Of a stretch of DNA of 64,000 bases, positions 15,661 through 23,370 are shown piece by piece. Both the position numbers and the translations under genes were made by a program. The notes below the pieces were generated by a model. The model saw nothing but the letters and a program-made list of their open reading frames with translations, searched no databases and was not told where the DNA came from. Position 1 is the first letter of the stretch. Every line of letters starts with the position of its first letter. Origin of the DNA: Streptomyces sp. VRA16 Mangrove soil (lineage in GTDB: Bacteria; Actinomycetota; Actinomycetes; Streptomycetales; Streptomycetaceae); the NCBI RefSeq assembly GCF_017377775.1, contig NZ_JAFVLN010000016.1:124001-188000 (forward strand), read 5' to 3'.

Positions 15661-16044
15661 GTGAACCCGCTGAGCGTGCAGGTCGACACCGCGGGCCCGG
15701 TCCCGCCGTACGAGCAGGTGCGCGCCCAACTGGCCGACCTCATCCGCGCCGGGCACCTCGCCGAGAACGACCGCCTGCCACCCGTACGCCAACTCGCCGC
15801 GGATCTGGGCCTTGCGACAGGCACGGTGGCCCGCGCCTATCGCGAGCTGGAGTCCGCGGGCCTGGTTCACAGCCGCCGAGGCGCCGGCACCCGCGTCGCC
15901 CCGGGTCACGCCCCCGTCCCCGAACCGGCCCTCACCCAGGCGGCCCGCACCTACGTCACCAGGGCCCGGGCCCTGGGCGCCGACGACACCGAACTCCTCG
16001 CGGCCCTCCGCATCGCCCTCGCGGCGCCGCCCCCACGGCAGTGA
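15661..16044 (+). CDS. GntR family regulator, YtrA-like
   Basis: A 127-residue regulator. The GntR winged helix is complete: PYEQVRAQLADLIRAGHLAENDRLPPVRQLAADLGLATGTVARAYRELESAGLV, with the RRGAGTRV wing. Only about 45 residues follow, as in the YtrA subfamily, too short for a FadR or UTRA ligand domain. GTG 15661 was chosen for its AAGGAG site with 6-nt spacing. An ATG at 15646, overlapping the upstream stop by 4 bp, is the alternative. The best candidate targets are the twin palindromes at 14718-14780. Confidence 0.87.
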   Translation: MNPLSVQVDTAGPVPPYEQVRAQLADLIRAGHLAENDRLPPVRQLAADLGLATGTVARAYRELESAGLVHSRRGAGTRVAPGHAPVPEPALTQAARTYVTRARALGADDTELLAALRIALAAPPPRQ

Positions 16045-16047
16045 CGC

Positions 16048-16971
16048 TCACGCCGTCTGTGCGCCCGGCCTCTTGAAGACCTGCCGGCCGTGCCAGAGGA
16101 CGAACTCGACCGCCACGGGAGGACGGCCGGGCTGCGGCGTGGCGGCGGGTACGCCGTGGAGGGCGTGCACGGCCTGTCCGGCGCGACTCCGTGCCACGTA
16201 CGACGACGACACCTGAACCCGAAGGTCGGGCAGCAGACCGAGCACCCCCAGGTCGAACAGCGAGTGGTGCAGTGAGCACAGGGCCAGCCCGTTGTGCACT
16301 TCGTCGGGCCCGTCCTGACTGTGCCAGCGGACGTGTGCGGCCTCCAGCCCGGCGGGATTCCTGCCGAGGGCACCGTCATATCCGCAGAAGGCGCAGGCGT
16401 ACGCGTACGCCTGCAGAACTTCCTCTGCGAACGCGGCTCTTCGCGAACGTCGCTTCCTCTCCTCGGGCGCACCGGCCGTGCCGCCCGGACCGGCCAGGTC
16501 CAGGCCGACGGCGTCGCAGACCGCTGCTTCCAGGGCCGGGGTGAAGTGCTGATCCAGCAGCAGGCGGGTGGCCGCCGCGAACGTCACGGGATCCGCGACC
16601 AGCCGCTCCACCTCGGGGCGCAGCCGCCCGTGCGCACCGCGAGCCCGCAGCAGACTGCCGCGTTCCGCGATATCCGGACCGATCCCGTGCCCCTCCCGGT
16701 CCCGCAGCTCCCAGAGCTCCCGCTCCAGATGCACGAACGGCATGGCCGCCCGCTCTCGAGCCCGCGAACGACTCGTCACCGCGGGGCCGAAATCGTTGAT
16801 GAGCCGACTGACGGGCTCTTCCACCTCGTCGTACGTGACCGAGGTGCTGCCCGACTCGGCGAACCTGCCCAACAGCCAGAGCACGAGCAGCGGTTTGTGC
16901 GGCGCCCGCCGCCCGCCGATCTGCGCCCGACGCAGCCCGGACAGGACGCTCATCAGTTCGTCCCGCGACAT
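16048..16971 (-). CDS. phosphorothioate-DNA-dependent HNH restriction endonuclease
   Basis: A 307-residue protein with two parts. The N-terminal part (about 1-150) contains APHKPLLVLWLLGRF and a following helix with SRLINDFGP, which resembles the sulfur-binding domain of ScoMcrA-type enzymes. The C-terminal part is an HNH nuclease: CAFCGYDG, then LEAAHVRWHSQDGPDEVHNGLALCSLHHSLFD, with two zinc Cys pairs and the catalytic His-Asn-His. I see no SRA domain between them, unlike ScoMcrA. Such enzymes cut DNA carrying phosphorothioate marks made by Dnd proteins. No dnd gene is nearby, so it would act as a solitary defence against modified foreign DNA. Start ATG 16971, or GTG one codon earlier. Confidence 0.78.
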   Translation of the reverse strand: MSRDELMSVLSGLRRAQIGGRRAPHKPLLVLWLLGRFAESGSTSVTYDEVEEPVSRLINDFGPAVTSRSRARERAAMPFVHLERELWELRDREGHGIGPDIAERGSLLRARGAHGRLRPEVERLVADPVTFAAATRLLLDQHFTPALEAAVCDAVGLDLAGPGGTAGAPEERKRRSRRAAFAEEVLQAYAYACAFCGYDGALGRNPAGLEAAHVRWHSQDGPDEVHNGLALCSLHHSLFDLGVLGLLPDLRVQVSSSYVARSRAGQAVHALHGVPAATPQPGRPPVAVEFVLWHGRQVFKRPGAQTA

Positions 16972-16998
16972 CACGGAGCCACCCTGCCATGAACACAC

Positions 16999-17040
16999 AA
17001 AAAAGACCCCGCAGTCAGCGATCTCGCCGATGCGGGGTCT
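16999..17040 (-). terminator. intrinsic terminator of tRNA-Arg
   Basis: AGACCCCGCA and TGCGGGGTCT form a perfect 10-bp stem (17004-17013 with 17031-17040) with a 17-base loop. Read leftward it is followed by six T residues, a classical Rho-independent signal about 20 bp beyond the tRNA 3' end. Confidence 0.85.
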
Positions 17041-17059
17041 TCAGGCACCTCATATAAGG

Positions 17060-17131
17060 TGCCCCCGGCAGGATTCGAACCTGCGCACACGGCTCCGGAG
17101 GCCGTTGCTCTATCCCCTGAGCTACGGGGGC
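17060..17131 (-). tRNA. tRNA-Arg(CCG)
   Basis: The reverse strand folds into a full cloverleaf of 72 nt. It has acceptor stem GCCCCCG/CGGGGGC, D-arm GCTC...GAGC, anticodon stem ACGGC/GCCGT around the loop CTCCGGA (anticodon CCG, reading codon CGG), and T-arm with TTCGAAT. The discriminator base is A; CCA is not encoded. A possible -10 (TAGGGT) lies about 30 bp upstream. A strong terminator follows. Confidence 0.97.
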
Positions 17132-17291
17132 GTGCGCCGCGCGGTGCGTGGCGACGGGTAGAACCCTACCAGCTCATCCGGGGTCCTCATGAACAGGTAT
17201 TTCGGGGTCGGGTCGAGGGGCGTGTCCCCTGTACGGGGCGGAAGTGGGGAAAACCCGGACGCGGTGGCCGGTGCCGACCTACTCTCGAGTT

Positions 17292-17765
17292 GTGCCAGGC
17301 GCGTCCGGCCGGGTCCTTGTCGTGGACGACAACACGGTGATCCGGCAGTTGATCAGGGTCAATCTCGAGCTGGAGGGCTTCGAGGTCGTGACCGCGGCCG
17401 ATGGTGCCGAGTGTCTGGACGTGGTGCATCAGGTGCGGCCGGATGTCGTCACGCTGGACGTCGTGATGCCGCGGCTCGACGGGCTGCGGACCGCCGCCCG
17501 GCTGCGTGCCGACGCGCGTACCAGTGAGTTGCCCATCGTCATCGTGAGTGCCTGCACCCAGTACGAGGTGGAGAGCGGGCTCGACGTCGGGGTCGACGCG
17601 TTTCTGGCCAAGCCCTTCGAGCCGGGTGAACTGGTGCGTGTCGTAGGGCAGTTGAGCGAGAAGGGCAGGGCGGGGGAGCGGAGCTCCGCAGCGGACGAGG
17701 CGCGGTCGGGGGAGGAGAGCACCGACGGGCCCTCCGGGCGTGCTCCCCGTACCGCCGACGCCTGA
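17292..17765 (+). CDS. single-domain response regulator
   Basis: A CheY-like receiver with no output domain. It has acidic pocket DD in RVLVVDDN, the phosphoacceptor Asp in VTLDVVMPRLDG, the conserved Ser/Thr in IVIVSACT and the Lys in FLAKPFEPGEL. After residue 120 comes a Ser/Gly/Glu/Arg tail without visible fold. No histidine kinase is adjacent. GTG 17292 was preferred because the receiver starts directly after it; longer forms add an unlikely N-terminus. The gene end (CCGCCGACGCCTGA) merges into a 14-bp tandem repeat. Confidence 0.88.
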   Translation: MPGASGRVLVVDDNTVIRQLIRVNLELEGFEVVTAADGAECLDVVHQVRPDVVTLDVVMPRLDGLRTAARLRADARTSELPIVIVSACTQYEVESGLDVGVDAFLAKPFEPGELVRVVGQLSEKGRAGERSSAADEARSGEESTDGPSGRAPRTADA

Positions 17766-17876
17766 CCGCCGACGTCTGGCCGTCGACGTCTGAGCGCCGA
17801 CGTCTGAGCGCCGACGCCCGACCGCCGACGCCTCACCGTCGACGTCTGAGCGCCGACGGCTGATTGTCGGCGCACG
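17751..17876. repeat. 14-bp tandem repeat, nine degenerate copies
   Basis: Nine units of the type ACCGCCGACGTCTG run from the last codons of the response regulator into the spacer (17751, 17765, 17779 and so on to 17863). An outlying copy in a longer direct repeat (CTCCCCGTACCGCCGACG, 17743 and 17916) suggests local duplication. Each unit holds GCCGACGTC, so the array is rich in short inverted motifs. Confidence 0.8.
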
Positions 17877-18125
17877 GGCGCCCCGAACCGTCGTCCGCCG
17901 GGTCCGCATCCTCGTCTCCCCGTACCGCCGACGCCCGACCCCCGGCCCAACCGACCCCAGGGCGACCGGCACCACCGCAGTCGGCACGACCGCAGCCGGC
18001 ACCACCGCCGACGCCGCCGCAGCCGACACCAGCCCCCCCCGAACCCCCACCCACCCCGTCCGCATCCCGGACCATCCGGGAAACCGACTCGCCTACCCAC
18101 CCCCCTCCTCCCCTACGCTTGCCCT
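17877..18125. other. C-rich spacer before nrtL
   Basis: With the repeat array this makes a 360-bp stretch without a gene. It is strongly C-rich on the plus strand with few G runs, with loose repeats of GCAGYCGGCACNACC around 17980-18030. I see no convincing gene; the nrtL promoter must lie here. A ribosome site before the GTG at 18126 is weak. Confidence 0.5.
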
Positions 18126-19142
18126 GTGACCCCCGCCGACGTCTCCCGCACCGTCCTGCGCGCCGTTCGCCGCGCAGCCGACGACGGTGAGCTCGGTGCG
18201 GTCGCGGGCGGGGCCGTGGACGAGGCCGTCGCACGGGTCGTGGTCGAGCGGCCGAGGCCCGGCGGGCGCGGGGACTACGCCACGAATGTCGCTCTGCAGA
18301 TCGCCAAGTCCGCCGGACGCCCGCCCCGCCAGATCGCCGAGGTGCTCGGCCGGCGGCTGGCCGGGAGCCCGGGGATCGCGGCCGTCGACATCACCGGGCC
18401 GGGGTTTCTCAATCTCACCCTTGAGCCGACGGACCCCGGTGGCTGTGCCCTCGTCGCGGAGATTCGGGGGCAGGGGGCGGCCTACGGACACTCCGACGTT
18501 CTGCGCGGGCAGCGCGTCGAGCTGCGGATCCCGGCCGACGAGACGCGCGCCGCCGTCGTCGCCGAGGCCCTGGAGAACATCGCGCGCAGTCAGGGCGCCG
18601 ACGTCCGCGTCGTCCACGCCGCGGCGGCCGAAGACGTCAGCCTCCGGCCCGTGCCGGCCCCGGCCGACCCCTTCTCGCTCGGCCCCGACGCCGCCCGCTG
18701 GGCCCTGCTCCATCCCGCCGGGCACGACCGGCCCCGGATCGGTGCCGAGCTGCTCGCCCAGCGCGAGTCCAACCCCCTCTTCCGCGTCCGGTACGCGTAC
18801 GCCCGCACCCGCGCCCTGAGCCGCAACGCCGCGGACCTCGGATTCGGCCCCCAGCCCGGCGACACGAGAGCAGACTCCCTCGAAGGCGCCCTGGAGGACC
18901 TGCTCGGCGCGTACCCGCGCATCCTGCTCGCCGTGGCCCGGCACCGCGCCCCCGACCGGCTCGCCCGGTACCTCGTCGACGTCGCCGACGCCCTGATGCC
19001 CGTCCTGCCCGCCGTGCTCCCCATGGGAGGGGAGAAACCCTCGGCCGCCCACCGCGCCCGGCTCGCGCTCGCCGAAGCCGCCGGGACGGTGCTGGCCGGC
19101 GGCCTGACCCTGCTCGGCATCGACGCCCCCGAACACGTATGA
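18126..19142 (+). CDS. ArgS-related protein lacking the synthetase core (NrtL-like)
   Basis: A 338-residue protein resembling the two ends of arginyl-tRNA synthetase. The N-terminal domain (about 1-110, with GDYATNVALQIAK and GPGFLNLTL) matches the ArgRS additional domain. The C-terminal about 120 residues (NPLFRVRYAYARTRAL, then helices and PEHV) match the DALR anticodon-binding domain. The Rossmann core with HIGH and KMSKS is absent; full ArgRS is near 590 residues. It cannot charge tRNA and probably binds tRNA-Arg. It lies directly upstream of lysA (28 bp). I recall such proteins being named NrtL; the function is unknown to me. Confidence 0.8.
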   Translation: MTPADVSRTVLRAVRRAADDGELGAVAGGAVDEAVARVVVERPRPGGRGDYATNVALQIAKSAGRPPRQIAEVLGRRLAGSPGIAAVDITGPGFLNLTLEPTDPGGCALVAEIRGQGAAYGHSDVLRGQRVELRIPADETRAAVVAEALENIARSQGADVRVVHAAAAEDVSLRPVPAPADPFSLGPDAARWALLHPAGHDRPRIGAELLAQRESNPLFRVRYAYARTRALSRNAADLGFGPQPGDTRADSLEGALEDLLGAYPRILLAVARHRAPDRLARYLVDVADALMPVLPAVLPMGGEKPSAAHRARLALAEAAGTVLAGGLTLLGIDAPEHV

Positions 19143-19170
19143 GCATCACGAAGAGAGTGCTACCGAAGCC

Positions 19171-20562
19171 ATGAGCCGTTCCGCGCACCCCGCAGGCCCC
19201 CGCCACGCCGACGTTCTTCCCGAGGGGCATTACGCCGCCCCGCCGGCCGACCTCAACGCCCTCGACGCGAAGGTCTGGTCGCGCACCGTGGCCCGTTCCG
19301 AGGACGGGCAGATCAGTGTCGGCGGCATCGAAGTCGCCCGGCTCGCCGAGGAGTTCGGCACCCCGGCCTACTTCCTCGACGAGGCCGACTTCCGCGCCCG
19401 GTGCGCCGCCTGGCGCGACGCCTTCGGGCCGGACGCCGACGTGTTCTACGCGGGGAAGGCGTTCCTGAGCCGGGCCGTCGTGCGGTGGCTGCACGAGGAA
19501 GGGCTGAACCTCGACGTCTGTTCCGGTGGGGAGCTCGCCACCGCGCTGTCCGCCGGGATGCCTGCCGAGCGCATCGCCTTCCACGGCAACAACAAGACCG
19601 AGGACGAGATCGAGCGCGCCGTCTCCGCCGGTGTCGGGCGCATCGTCCTCGACTCCTTCCAGGAGATCGTGCGCGTCGCCCACATCGCCGACCGGCTGGG
19701 CAAGCGGCAGCGCGTGCAGATCCGGGTGACCGTGGGTGTCGAGGCGCACACCCACGAGTTCATCGCCACCGCTCACGAGGACCAGAAGTTCGGGATCGCG
19801 CTGGCCGGGGGACAGGCCGCCGAGGCCGTGCGGCGGGCCCTCAAGCTCGACGGGCTCGAACTCATCGGGATCCACTCGCACATCGGGTCGCAGATCTTCG
19901 ACATGGCGGGCTTCGAGGTCGCCGCGCGGCGCGTGGTCGGGCTGCTCGCCGAGATCCGGGACGAGCACGGCGTCGAACTCCCCGAGATCGACCTCGGCGG
20001 CGGCCTCGGCATCGCGTACACCAGCGACGACGACCCGCGCGAGCCGCACGAGATCGCCAAGGCGCTGAACGAGATCGTCACGAGGGAGTGCGAGGCCGCG
20101 AAGCTGCGCACCCCCCGGATCTCCGTCGAGCCGGGGCGCGCCATCGTCGGCCCGACCGCCTTCACGCTGTACACCGTCGGCACCGTCAAGCCGCTCGACG
20201 GCCTGCGGACCTACGTGTCCGTGGACGGCGGCATGTCCGACAACATCCGTACCGCGCTCTACGACGCCGAGTACACCGTCGCCCTCGTCTCCCGCCGCTC
20301 CGACGCCGAGCCGATGCTGGTGCGCGTCGTCGGCAAGCACTGCGAGAGCGGCGACATCGTGGTCAAGGACGCGTTCCTGCCCGCCGACGTCGCGCCCGGC
20401 GACCTCATCGCCGTACCGGCCACCGGCGCGTACTGCCGCTCCATGGCCAGCAACTACAACCACGCGCTGCGTCCGCCGGTCGTGGCCGTGCGCGACGGCG
20501 AGGCGCGGGTGATCGTCCGGCGCGAGACGGAGGAAGATCTCCTGCGTCTCGACGTCGGGTAA
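19171..20562 (+). CDS. lysA: diaminopimelate decarboxylase
   Basis: A fold-III PLP enzyme that converts meso-diaminopimelate to lysine. Lys96 in VFYAGKAF is the PLP lysine. Other landmarks are HSHIGSQIFD, the phosphate-binding GGGLGIAY, EPGRAIVG, the substrate Cys-Glu in HCESGDIV, and NYNHALRP at the C-terminus. At 463 residues it is normal length for actinobacteria. It is followed by hom, thrC and thrB, so the whole aspartate-family branch is grouped here. Confidence 0.96.
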   Translation: MSRSAHPAGPRHADVLPEGHYAAPPADLNALDAKVWSRTVARSEDGQISVGGIEVARLAEEFGTPAYFLDEADFRARCAAWRDAFGPDADVFYAGKAFLSRAVVRWLHEEGLNLDVCSGGELATALSAGMPAERIAFHGNNKTEDEIERAVSAGVGRIVLDSFQEIVRVAHIADRLGKRQRVQIRVTVGVEAHTHEFIATAHEDQKFGIALAGGQAAEAVRRALKLDGLELIGIHSHIGSQIFDMAGFEVAARRVVGLLAEIRDEHGVELPEIDLGGGLGIAYTSDDDPREPHEIAKALNEIVTRECEAAKLRTPRISVEPGRAIVGPTAFTLYTVGTVKPLDGLRTYVSVDGGMSDNIRTALYDAEYTVALVSRRSDAEPMLVRVVGKHCESGDIVVKDAFLPADVAPGDLIAVPATGAYCRSMASNYNHALRPPVVAVRDGEARVIVRRETEEDLLRLDVG

Positions 20563-20573
20563 ATGAAATATCT

Positions 20574-20622
20574 GTCTCATCATCCGGACCGGGAGCAGAA
20601 AGCCCGGTCCGGTGCGTGAGAC
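20574..20622. terminator. long hairpin between lysA and hom
   Basis: CCGGACCGGG and CCCGGTCCGG (20584-20593 with 20603-20612) form a perfect 10-bp stem. Outer arms GTCTCA/TGAGAC extend it after a 4-base internal loop. There is no T run. It could terminate lysA transcription or act as an mRNA stability element. Confidence 0.65.
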
Positions 20623-20653
20623 TGGGTCCACCGTAGAACACCGTTGAAGACGT

Positions 20654-20677
20654 AGTGATACGTCGAGTGATACGTCG
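20654..20677. repeat. 12-bp tandem duplication upstream of hom
   Basis: AGTGATACGTCG is present twice in exact tandem, ending 24 bp before the hom start. It lies in the hom promoter or leader and may be a regulator half-site pair or a slippage product. Confidence 0.6.
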
Positions 20678-20701
20678 AAGCAGTAGAGGAAACGAGGTCG
20701 G

Positions 20702-21994
20702 ATGATGCGTACGCGTCCGCTGAAGGTGGCGCTGCTGGGCTGTGGGGTTGTCGGCTCAGAGGTGGCGCGCATCATGACGACGCACGCCGACGACCTCGCC
20801 GCCCGCATCGGCGCCCCGGTCGAGCTCGCCGGCGTCGCCGTCCGCCGTCCCTCGAAGGTGCGCGAGGGCATCGACCCCGCCCTCGTCACCACCGACGCCA
20901 CCGCGCTCGTCAAACGCGGCGACATCGACGTGGTCGTCGAAGTCATCGGAGGGATCGAGCCGGCGCGGACCCTCATCACCACCGCCTTCGAGCACGGCGC
21001 CTCCGTCGTCTCGGCCAACAAGGCGCTGCTCGCCCAGGACGGCGAGGCCCTGCACGCCGCCGCGCTCGACCACGACGCGGACCTGTACTACGAAGCCGCC
21101 GTGGCGGGCGCGATCCCGCTGATCCGGCCGCTGCGCGAGTCCCTCGCGGGCGACAAGGTCAACCGCGTGCTCGGCATCGTGAACGGCACCACGAACTTCA
21201 TCCTCGACAAGATGGACTCGACCGGCGCGGGCTACCAGGAGGCCCTCGACGAGGCCACCGCCCTCGGGTACGCGGAAGCCGACCCGACCGCCGACGTCGA
21301 GGGCTTCGACGCCGCCGCCAAGGCCGCCATCCTCGCCGGGATCGCCTTCCACACGCGCGTACGTCTCGACGACGTCTACCGCGAGGGCATGACCGAGGTG
21401 ACCGCCGCCGACTTCGCGTCCGCGAAGGAAATGGGCTGCACCATCAAGCTCCTCGCGATCTGCGAGCGGGCCGCCGACGGGCAGTCCGTCACCGCCCGCG
21501 TCCACCCCGCGATGATCCCGCTGACCCACCCGCTCGCCTCCGTCCGCGGCGCCTACAACGCCGTGTTCGTCGAGGCCGAGGCGGCCGGGCAGCTCATGTT
21601 CTACGGCCCGGGCGCCGGCGGCTCGCCGACCGCGTCGGCCGTACTCGGCGACCTGGTTGCCGTCTGCCGCAACCGCCTGGGCGGCGCGACGGGACCCGGC
21701 GACTCCGCGTACGCGAAACTGCCCGTCTCCCCGATGGGCGACGTCGTGACGCGGTACCACATCAGCCTCGACGTGGCCGACAAGCCCGGCGTCCTCGCGC
21801 AGGTGGCGACGGTCTTCGCCGAGCACGGCGTCTCCATCGACACGGTGCGCCAGTCGGGGAAGGACGGCGAGGCCAGCCTCGTCGTCGTCACTCATCGCGC
21901 GGCGGACGCGGCCCTCACCGGGACCGTGGACGCGCTGCGTCAGCTCGACACCGTGCGCGGTGTCGCCAGCATCATGCGTGTTGAAGGGGAGTAG
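20702..21994 (+). CDS. hom: homoserine dehydrogenase
   Basis: Reduces aspartate semialdehyde to homoserine with NAD(P)H. The Rossmann motif GCGVVGSEVARIM opens the protein. NGTTNFILDKM and the EADPTADVEGFDAAAK stretch carry the catalytic Lys and Asp. Residues about 350-430 are an ACT domain (YHISLDVADKPGVLAQVATVFAEHG), the usual site of threonine feedback inhibition. At 430 residues it is the monofunctional Gram-positive form. ATG 20702 is followed by a second ATG (20705). The thrC gene starts 5 bp after the stop. Confidence 0.96.
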   Translation: MMRTRPLKVALLGCGVVGSEVARIMTTHADDLAARIGAPVELAGVAVRRPSKVREGIDPALVTTDATALVKRGDIDVVVEVIGGIEPARTLITTAFEHGASVVSANKALLAQDGEALHAAALDHDADLYYEAAVAGAIPLIRPLRESLAGDKVNRVLGIVNGTTNFILDKMDSTGAGYQEALDEATALGYAEADPTADVEGFDAAAKAAILAGIAFHTRVRLDDVYREGMTEVTAADFASAKEMGCTIKLLAICERAADGQSVTARVHPAMIPLTHPLASVRGAYNAVFVEAEAAGQLMFYGPGAGGSPTASAVLGDLVAVCRNRLGGATGPGDSAYAKLPVSPMGDVVTRYHISLDVADKPGVLAQVATVFAEHGVSIDTVRQSGKDGEASLVVVTHRAADAALTGTVDALRQLDTVRGVASIMRVEGE

Positions 21995-21999
21995 CAGGG

Positions 22000-23067
22000 A
22001 TGACCGGAATGACCCACCAGTGGCGCGGCATCATCGAGGAGTACCGGGACCGGCTCCCGGTGACCGACACCACGCCGGTCGTCACACTGCGCGAGGGCGG
22101 CACGCCGCTCGTGCCCGCGCAGGTGCTCTCCGAGCGCCTCGGCTGTGAGGTCCACCTGAAGGTCGAGGGCGCCAACCCCACCGGCTCCTTCAAGGACCGC
22201 GGCATGACCATGGCCATCACCAAGGCCAAGGAGGAGGGCGCGCAGGCCGTCATCTGCGCCTCCACCGGCAACACGTCGGCGTCGGCCGCGGCGTACGCCG
22301 TGCGCGCCGGCATGGTCTGCGCCGTGCTCGTGCCGCAGGGCAAGATCGCGCTCGGCAAGATGGGCCAGGCCCTCGTCTACGGCTCGAAGATCCTCCAGGT
22401 CGACGGCAACTTCGACGACTGCCTGAACCTCGCGCGCAGCCTCTCCGAGAACTACCCGGTGGCGCTGGTCAACTCGGTCAACCCGTACCGCATCGAGGGC
22501 CAGAAGACCGGCTCGTTCGAGATCGTGGACGCCCTGGGCGACGCGCCCGACATCCACGTCCTGCCGGTCGGCAACGCCGGCAACATCACGGCCTACTGGA
22601 AGGGCTACAAGGAGTACGAGACCGACGGTCCGGCCTCCCGTACGCCCCGCATGTGGGGCTTCCAGGCGTCCGGCTCCGCGCCCATCGTGCGCGGCGAGGT
22701 CGTCAAGGACCCCTCGACGATTGCGACCGCGATTCGCATCGGAAACCCCGCCTCGTGGCAGCACGCGCTCGCCGCGCGCGACGAGTCCGGCGGTTTCATC
22801 GACGAGGTGACGGACCGTGAGATCCTGCGCGCCTACAAGCTGTTGGCGTCCCAGGAGGGTGTCTTCGTCGAGCCCGCGTCCGCCGCGTCGGTCGCCGGTC
22901 TGCTGAAGGCCGCCGAGCAGGGCAAGGTCGACAAGGGCCAGAAGATCGTCTGCACCGTGACCGGAAACGGTCTGAAGGACCCGGACTGGGCCGTCGCCGG
23001 CGCCCCGCAGCCCGTCACCGTCCCGGTCGACGCCGCCGCGGCCGCCGAGCGCCTCGGCCTCGCCTGA
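22000..23067 (+). CDS. thrC: threonine synthase
   Basis: Fold-type II PLP enzyme converting O-phosphohomoserine to threonine. Lys65 in NPTGSFKDRGMT binds PLP, STGNTSASAAAYA is the substrate-binding loop, and LPVGNAGNITAYWKGYKE is the phosphate loop. The 355-residue short form is usual in actinobacteria. AGGGGAG at about 21985 serves the ATG at 22000; an ATG at 22009 is an alternative. It is almost certainly co-transcribed with hom. Confidence 0.96.
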   Translation: MTGMTHQWRGIIEEYRDRLPVTDTTPVVTLREGGTPLVPAQVLSERLGCEVHLKVEGANPTGSFKDRGMTMAITKAKEEGAQAVICASTGNTSASAAAYAVRAGMVCAVLVPQGKIALGKMGQALVYGSKILQVDGNFDDCLNLARSLSENYPVALVNSVNPYRIEGQKTGSFEIVDALGDAPDIHVLPVGNAGNITAYWKGYKEYETDGPASRTPRMWGFQASGSAPIVRGEVVKDPSTIATAIRIGNPASWQHALAARDESGGFIDEVTDREILRAYKLLASQEGVFVEPASAASVAGLLKAAEQGKVDKGQKIVCTVTGNGLKDPDWAVAGAPQPVTVPVDAAAAAERLGLA

Positions 23068-23370
23068 CTCCGCACCCGTAGATCGCGCCGGTGCTGATAC
23101 GCCGTCAACTGGGCGTATCCGCACACGGGGTGCACAGGGGGCTTACGACACGCATCGTGCGCCTCCTGTGCGCCCTATGTCGCCACAGAACCTTCCTTCG
23201 ATAGGCTGTACCGAACCCGCCCACCGCATATGCAGCGGTGCCGCCGCCGTTCCGTCGTTGTCCCCTGTGATGCCGTCGAGCGCGGCCCGGGTGTTGCTGT
23301 ACGCATCACAAGACATCGGAAGTCTCGAAGTTCTCGAAACATCCCGCAGCTCAAGGAGAGTCATCGAGCG
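23068..23370. promoter_or_regulatory. thrC-thrB spacer with inverted repeat
   Basis: This 303-bp gap has no gene. Its main feature is an inverted repeat at 23096-23119, GATACGCC-N8-GGCGTATC (perfect). It extends outward by GTGC/GCAC after one mismatch to 23091-23124. It may be an operator or the thrC terminator. The spacing implies thrB has its own promoter. Confidence 0.5.

Noticed and set aside
17877..18125. Possible small genes in the C-rich spacer
   Set aside because: Open frames exist only because stops are rare at this composition. They are Pro/Arg-rich, lack ribosome sites and overlap the repeat array.
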